Positions 5,765 to 7,964 of a stretch of DNA of 7,964 bases are shown piece by piece. The DNA is from Desulfobulbaceae bacterium (GTDB taxonomy: Bacteria; Desulfobacterota; Desulfobulbia; Desulfobulbales; DAOVSZ01), in contig DAOVSZ010000113.1 in assembly GCA_030627725.1 (NCBI GenBank), positions 1 to 7,964 of the forward strand. Reading direction: 5' to 3'. Below the pieces are notes generated by a model. That model was not told the DNA's origin. It made no database searches and saw only the letters and a program-made list of their open reading frames with translations. The number at the start of each line of letters is the position of its first letter. The stretch's first letter is position 1. The position numbers and the translations under genes are program-made.

Positions 5765-6856
5765 ATGAACAGATTCGCAGTGATAGGGGCTGGAAATGCC
5801 GGGGCCACGGTAGCGGCGCACCTGAAGATGCTGGGTCGTGAGGTCAGCCTGTATGACGTGATCGAGAGCCAACTGACGCCGATTATTGAAAACGATAATA
5901 CCATCACCCTTGAGGGAAATATCGAGTGTGTCGGTGAGGCGAAGATCGATCTGGTGACGATGGACCTTGCAAGCGCGGTTGAAGGGGCCGATCTTATCAT
6001 CTGCACGACAGCCGCCCATGTTCATAAATATGTTGCCAACGATCTGGCCCCGCATCTGCAAGAAGGCCAGATGGTCATGCTCAACCCGGGACGCACCGGC
6101 GGAGTGCTTGAGTTTAAAAAGATTCTGAAGGAACGCAACTGCCCGGTTGATCCTCTGGTGGTTGAGTCCCAGACCATTCTCTATGCCTGCCGCCGGCAAG
6201 GGGCAGTGGTGAACGTCTTTGGAAAGAAACGAGTGGTCCGGTGCGCCGGCCTGCCTCAAGGAAAACTTCCAAGGTTTGAAAAGATCATCCAGAGCGTTTT
6301 CCCTGAATTCGTCCTTGCCAAGGGAGGGATCTGGCACACATCCCTTGATAATATCGGCATGCTCTTTCATCCTACCCCGACGCTTATGAATCTTGGCCGG
6401 ATGGAATCAGGACACCCCTTTGACTATTATATCGACGGGTTCAGCCCATCGATCGCCGCCCTGGTTGAGGAGCTTGATGCGGAGAGGCTTGAAGTGGCGA
6501 AGGCGGTGGGAGTGGAACTGCCGACTGCTGTCGATTGGCTTGAAAAGACCTACGGGGCAAAAGGGAAAAATCTGTATGAGGCGTTGCAGAATAACGAATC
6601 CTATCGGGGGATCAAGGCGCCGATGTTCAGCGATGTCAAGGACAAACTGGGACTCCGCTACGTGATAGAGGATGTGCCGACCGGCCTGGTCCCCTTTGCC
6701 GAGCTGGCAGGGAAATTCGGCGTTGCAACACCGGCCATAGCAGCGATCATCGACCTTGCCAATGTTATTTATGCCACGGATTTCAGGAAAAACGGACGGA
6801 ATCTCGCCCAGCTTGGTTTGGAGCGGATGAGTGAGGATGAGATAAGAGGATTATAA
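5765..6856 (+). CDS. NAD(P)-dependent octopine/nopaline dehydrogenase-family protein
   Basis: This 363-residue cytoplasmic enzyme has the two-domain opine dehydrogenase architecture. The Rossmann dinucleotide site GAGNAG is at 8-13 after an MNRFAVI strand, with an acidic D31 at the end of the second strand that would suit NAD rather than NADP. LNPGRTGG (106-113) and ESQT (134-137) are typical of the family. The C-terminal octopine-dehydrogenase domain (about 185-350) begins with DNIGMLFHPTPTLMNLGR (195-212); H202 is the expected catalytic histidine, and YYIDGFSPS (221-229) follows. Family members reductively join an amino group to a 2-oxo acid; the substrates here cannot be read from sequence. 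The start is supported by AAGGAG at 5753-5758, six bases upstream of the ATG. The gene is divergent from the phosphate operon and is followed 6 bp later by a kinase gene. Length is normal. Confidence 0.85.
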   Translation: MNRFAVIGAGNAGATVAAHLKMLGREVSLYDVIESQLTPIIENDNTITLEGNIECVGEAKIDLVTMDLASAVEGADLIICTTAAHVHKYVANDLAPHLQEGQMVMLNPGRTGGVLEFKKILKERNCPVDPLVVESQTILYACRRQGAVVNVFGKKRVVRCAGLPQGKLPRFEKIIQSVFPEFVLAKGGIWHTSLDNIGMLFHPTPTLMNLGRMESGHPFDYYIDGFSPSIAALVEELDAERLEVAKAVGVELPTAVDWLEKTYGAKGKNLYEALQNNESYRGIKAPMFSDVKDKLGLRYVIEDVPTGLVPFAELAGKFGVATPAIAAIIDLANVIYATDFRKNGRNLAQLGLERMSEDEIRGL

Positions 6857-6862
6857 CGCAAA

Positions 6863-7957
6863 ATGCATATTTCTTCTGTTGCAGAGCAGTTCACGTTCGG
6901 GGAAAAGGTCGTTCGTGTCCGGGAGATCGGGAGCGGGAACATCAACGACACCTTTCTTGTTACCCTGGATTCCGTCAAGGAAAATCACTTCATCCTGCAG
7001 CGCATCAACTCACGAGTATTTAAGAGCCCTGAACTGGTGATGGAGAACATGCGTATCGTTGCCGACCATGTCCGGAAATCGCTGCATCAGATGCATCTTG
7101 AGCCGGGCCGGCGGTGGGAGGTGGTGCGCGTGCTGAAGGCGGATGATGGAAAGGACCATTGGCGCGGGCCTGATGGGTCCTTCTGGCGCGCGCTTAATTT
7201 TGTTCGGGCGGCGAGCGCTTATGATACTGTCCGGGACAAAGTGCATGCAAGAGAGGCCGGGTATGCTCTCGGCCTCTTTCACGCCCTTCTGGCCGATCTT
7301 CCCGTGGAACAGCTTGCAGATACTCTGGAGGGGTTTCATGTGACTCCCCGTTATCTGCGGCATTACGATACGGTCCTGGCGCAGAATCGTTACCCGGAAT
7401 CATCAGAAGTGAAATACTGTCTGGAGTTTGTCCGGAATCGGCGAGAATGGGCGCATGTGCTCGAAAATGCCAGGGCAAGCGGTACGCTCACACTCCGACC
7501 GATTCACGGTGATCCGAAGGTCAACAACATCATGGTTGATGACGAGACAGGAAAAGCGGTCGGTATGATCGATCTTGATACGGTGGGGCCGGGGCTTGTT
7601 CTCTACGATATCGGCGATTGCCTTCGTTCGGCCTGTAATACAGGCGGGGAGGAAAAGGCGCCGGGGGAGACGGTCTCTTTTGACCCTGATATATGCAGGG
7701 CGGTTCTTGCGGGATATTCGGAGATGGGAGGAGATTTTCTGACCGAAAATGATTATGAATATATGTTCGATGCGATCCGTCTTATCGCTTTTGAACTGGG
7801 CCTGCGTTATTTTACCGATTATCTTGAAGGGGATACCTACTTTAAGGCATCATTCCCGGGGCCGAACCCTGCACGCACATCCGTCCAGTTCGTGCTGACC
7901 GATAGTATCGAAAATCAGGAAAGAGTCATTCGCGCAATCATTGATGGGATGAAATAA
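6863..7957 (+). CDS. Aminoglycoside-phosphotransferase-fold kinase, N-acetylhexosamine-kinase-like
   Basis: This 364-residue cytoplasmic protein has the small-molecule kinase (APH) fold. EIGSGNINDTFLV (21-33) is the nucleotide-binding glycine loop, and ILQRINSRVFKSPELVMENM (44-63) follows. The Brenner motif HGDPKVNN is at 215-222, with catalytic D217, K219 and metal-binding N222. IDLDT at 236-240 supplies the second metal-site aspartate, and YDIGDCLRS (248-256) closes the active site region. The NIND and QRIN motifs and the HGDPK variant resemble NahK-type N-acetylhexosamine 1-kinases more than antibiotic-modifying enzymes, so sugar or amino-sugar phosphorylation is the best guess; the true substrate is unknown. 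The ATG lies 6 bp after the dehydrogenase stop, with AGAGGA (6845-6850) inside the end of that gene as a distant ribosome site, so translation is probably coupled. An ATG at 7960, just past this stop, may begin another operon gene. Confidence 0.82.
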   Translation: MHISSVAEQFTFGEKVVRVREIGSGNINDTFLVTLDSVKENHFILQRINSRVFKSPELVMENMRIVADHVRKSLHQMHLEPGRRWEVVRVLKADDGKDHWRGPDGSFWRALNFVRAASAYDTVRDKVHAREAGYALGLFHALLADLPVEQLADTLEGFHVTPRYLRHYDTVLAQNRYPESSEVKYCLEFVRNRREWAHVLENARASGTLTLRPIHGDPKVNNIMVDDETGKAVGMIDLDTVGPGLVLYDIGDCLRSACNTGGEEKAPGETVSFDPDICRAVLAGYSEMGGDFLTENDYEYMFDAIRLIAFELGLRYFTDYLEGDTYFKASFPGPNPARTSVQFVLTDSIENQERVIRAIIDGMK

Positions 7958-7964
7958 TAATGGA

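Noticed and set aside
5735..6370. Minus-strand frame of 211 codons
   Set aside because: It is antisense to the dehydrogenase, which has intact catalytic motifs and a good ribosome-binding site.
6863..7957. Antibiotic (aminoglycoside) resistance gene
   Set aside because: The fold is shared, but the NIND, QRIN and HGDPK motifs and the operon context fit a metabolic sugar kinase better.
7960..7964. ATG at 7960 as the start of a next gene
   Set aside because: Only five bases remain in the window, so coding status cannot be judged; it is mentioned only as context.

Overview
The window looks like chromosomal DNA from a Gram-negative, probably anaerobic bacterium. The gene families point most readily to Desulfobacterota (the former Deltaproteobacteria): a c-type-heme sensor fused to HD-GYP, a two-CW protein, a long PiT transporter paired with a DUF47 protein, and an opine-dehydrogenase-like enzyme. 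This placement is inferred from gene repertoire and is not certain. Base composition looks balanced. No rRNA, tRNA, CRISPR array, intact transposase or phage gene was recognised.

Layout. (1) Positions 1-383 are non-coding and hold a compact repeat structure: a 21-bp inverted repeat with one mismatch, a 17-bp exact direct repeat, and four copies of a GTAACT(A/G)TT core. (2) Positions 384-1817 (+) encode a membrane sensor with a CxxCH heme-binding periplasmic domain, HAMP and a complete HD-GYP c-di-GMP phosphodiesterase domain. (3) Positions 1843-2202 (-) encode a small cysteine-rich two-CW-type protein. It converges on the sensor gene, and the two stop codons form the outer ends of one hairpin. 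(4) Positions 2203-2535 are non-coding, with a minus-strand terminator-like hairpin, an array of six TCCCG(G/A)(G/A)A units mostly one helical turn apart, and a T8/A9 palindromic tract. (5) Positions 2536-5502 (-) form a two-gene phosphate operon: a PiT-family transporter with a cytosolic PhoU-like extension, then a DUF47/PhoU-like protein 18 bp downstream. (6) Positions 5503-5764 are a divergent intergenic region with a near-consensus sigma70 promoter for the transporter and an adjoining 11-bp-periodic direct repeat that closely resembles a Pho box. (7) Positions 5765-7957 (+) form a tight two-gene operon: an octopine/nopaline-dehydrogenase-family enzyme and, 6 bp later, an aminoglycoside-phosphotransferase-fold small-molecule kinase resembling N-acetylhexosamine kinases.

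How the genes may work together. The transporter and DUF47 protein form a phosphate uptake module whose control region carries a recognisable phosphate-starvation signature. The dehydrogenase and kinase are probably co-transcribed and may act on one small-molecule pathway, of unknown substrate. The HD-GYP sensor would couple redox or ligand sensing outside the membrane to cytoplasmic c-di-GMP turnover. The most interesting points are the Pho-box-like promoter, the phased CCCGGG array, the repeat element at the left edge, and the unexplained dehydrogenase-kinase pair.
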